This document shows, one piece after another, positions 62,895-64,000 of a stretch of 64,000 nt of DNA (within the stretch, counting starts at the first letter, position 1; each line of letters begins with the position of its first letter). A program made the translations under genes and the position numbers. The stretch covers positions 1 to 64,000 of the forward strand of contig CAZGAH010000002.1 of assembly GCA_964523295.1 (NCBI GenBank), given 5' to 3'. Source of the DNA: CAZGAH01 sp964523295. GTDB lineage: Bacteria; Desulfobacterota; Desulfovibrionia; Desulfovibrionales; Desulfovibrionaceae. Below the pieces are notes generated by a model, which searched no databases, was not told the origin of the DNA, and worked only from the letters and a program-made list of their open reading frames with translations.

Positions 62895-63654
62895 ATGCCT
62901 GATCCACAACTCAACGTGCTCGTGATGCGCGAAGACCAGCAGGTCCGGCGCTATCGTCTGAGCCCGTTCTGGCTGCGGCTCGCGGCGTTATCCATTGCCC
63001 TGCTGATCCTGCTCGCCGTTCTTGGCAGCTATTGCGGCTATGCCTTCTGGCGAAAAAACGTATTGTTGCTGCTTGATCGCGATGCGCTCAGCCAGCAGTT
63101 GCATGAGAAGGCCGTTCTCCTGGAGCGTCTCAGTAACGTCGAGCGCATGCTTCGCGAACACGATCCGACCGAACTGCAAAGCCTNNNNNNNNNNCGACAC
63201 CGACCGGCCCGCACCCGTAGACCTGAACAGACTGCTGTTGCGCGTCGCTTCCCGACAGATCAAGGTCAAGACCATTTCGCTCAAGCCTGAAGGCCAGTCC
63301 TTCGCCTTCCGGCTGGAACTGGACAGCGAGAGCCGCGCCCAGGCCCTTAGCGGTGAAGTCGAAGTCGGCCTGGTTCTGCGCGACGCGAGCGAGGTACTGC
63401 TCAGTCCGCAGGGGGACGAACTCGTTTTCGACAGCAAGAGCCCGATCATTATCACCGCCAACTTTCCCCGCCCCAAACAGATTGATTTTCTCCGCGTTTT
63501 CGGCCTCAGACTGCTCATCCGCAGCGCCGACGGCAAGACAGTGCTCCGCGACATCTATCCCATCAAGGATCTGTCTGCCTGGCAGCCGGTTACACGCTCG
63601 AGTTGCCCATTATTGCCCTGTCCGGGCTCACCACGATCCAGGAGTTTCGCCTGA
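62895..63654 (+). CDS. Membrane-anchored hypothetical protein (10-N gap, possible frameshift)
   Basis: About 252 residues with a 10-N gap at 63185-63194. MPDPQLNVLVMREDQQVRR, one TM (LRLAALSIALLILLAVLGSY), then a coiled part (KAVLLERLSNVERMLREHD). After the gap: LNRLLLRVASRQIKVKTISL, VGLVLRDASEVLLSPQGDE and IDFLRVFGLRLLIRSADGK. The last 20 residues look out of frame; another frame reads LELPIIALSGLTTIQEFRL, so a base may be missing near 63590. It directly follows the L,D-transpeptidase stop, so one operon is likely. Family not recognised. Confidence 0.6.
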
Positions 63655-63656
63655 GC

Positions 63657-64000
63657 ATGTTTTTCGTCAATCTGCCTCTGCGCTACGTGGCCAGGAACGT
63701 AGGCTGGCTGGACTATTTCATCGATCCCGATCCGGAGCGCGCGCTCGCGGGCTACGGACCGGAACTCGGACTCGACTCCCTGGCCATTCAGCACCTGGGT
63801 ACGGACTGGCATGTCAACCTGTCCAAGCGCCTGGAGCGCGCAGGCTGCGCTTGCTCCATCCATCTGCCCTTTTTTGACCTCTCACCCGGCAGTCTGGACG
63901 ATCTCGTGCTGGAGGCGACGCGCAAGCGTCTGCTGAGCGCCCTGGAGTTTGCCCGGTTCTATCGTCCGCGTCATCTGGTCGGGCATGTCTGCCACCACCA
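63657..64000 (+). CDS. Sugar phosphate isomerase/epimerase-like TIM-barrel protein (partial)
   Basis: First 114 residues, no stop before the window ends. It starts MFFVNLPLRYVARNVGWLDYF at ATG 63657, 2 bases after the previous stop, with AGGAG upstream. SIHLPFFDLSPGSLDDLVLE and PRHLVGHVCHH are the strand-loop parts of an AP-endonuclease/xylose-isomerase-like barrel; the histidines are probable metal ligands. Substrate not identifiable. Confidence 0.8.
   Translation, partial: MFFVNLPLRYVARNVGWLDYFIDPDPERALAGYGPELGLDSLAIQHLGTDWHVNLSKRLERAGCACSIHLPFFDLSPGSLDDLVLEATRKRLLSALEFARFYRPRHLVGHVCHH

Overview
The window looks like a draft contig from a GC-rich sulfate-reducing bacterium of the Desulfovibrionales. 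Reasons: a transmembrane redox complex (tmcABCD with a type II tetraheme cytochrome c3), CO dehydrogenase with its maturation ATPase (cooS, cooC), a CooA-like regulator, hybrid cluster protein with its ferredoxin, a double-length HdrA fused to MvhD, an FrhB-like protein, and DUF6800/FmdB-type small genes. Six short runs of N (10 to 14 bases) and at least one probable frameshift show the assembly is unpolished.

Layout. 1-3.5 kb: a degraded Rpn/YhgA-like remnant, then hcp, a ferredoxin and a cupin under a probable HcpR operator. 3.5-16.8 kb (minus strand): bifunctional PFK-2/FBPase-2, an RlmI-like methyltransferase, nagBA, metallo-beta-lactamase-fold paralogs, a K+ channel operon with a separate cyclic-nucleotide-binding protein, a glycosyltransferase, and secreted proteins. 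17.4-22.1 kb (minus): a four-gene membrane operon (Tim44-like, HtpX, TerC, AI-2E permease) led by a sigma-70 promoter and a yybP-ykoY (Mn2+) riboswitch with its own terminator. A CNNM/CorC-type protein diverges from it. 23.7-26.8 kb: a long LOG-family protein and a hypothetical.

26.9-44.6 kb is the energy-metabolism core. It holds a TmcB/HdrD-like iron-sulfur protein, a CoA-disulfide/persulfide reductase with a rhodanese domain, HdrA-MvhD, an FrhB-like protein, CooA, a Usp protein, tmcDCBA, cooCS and a PAS sigma-54 activator. The TmcB-like gene appears to encode a selenoprotein: an in-frame TGA sits where its paralog TmcB in the same window has Cys, and a textbook bacterial SECIS hairpin follows. 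Ahead of it lie a sigma-54 promoter and GTTGCA-N4-TGCAAC activator sites. The same palindrome occurs upstream of the sigma-54 activator gene beside cooS, suggesting a link between the two loci. A perfect CooA-type palindrome lies upstream of cooS.

46.1-48.3 kb is an AT-richer accessory patch with a YoeB-type toxin-antitoxin pair and a BglII-like restriction-modification system. 48.4-64 kb returns to core genes: glycogen phosphorylase, a PilZ protein, a Ktr/Trk potassium system, NlpC/P60 lipoprotein, nitroreductase, DUF6800, FmdB, an in-frame PurB-PyrE fusion, an L,D-transpeptidase and a truncated sugar isomerase at the edge. A roughly 70-bp palindromic repeat occurs three times (15.8, 36.5 and 55.0 kb). 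Everything here is read by eye; homologies are from recognised motifs, not searches.
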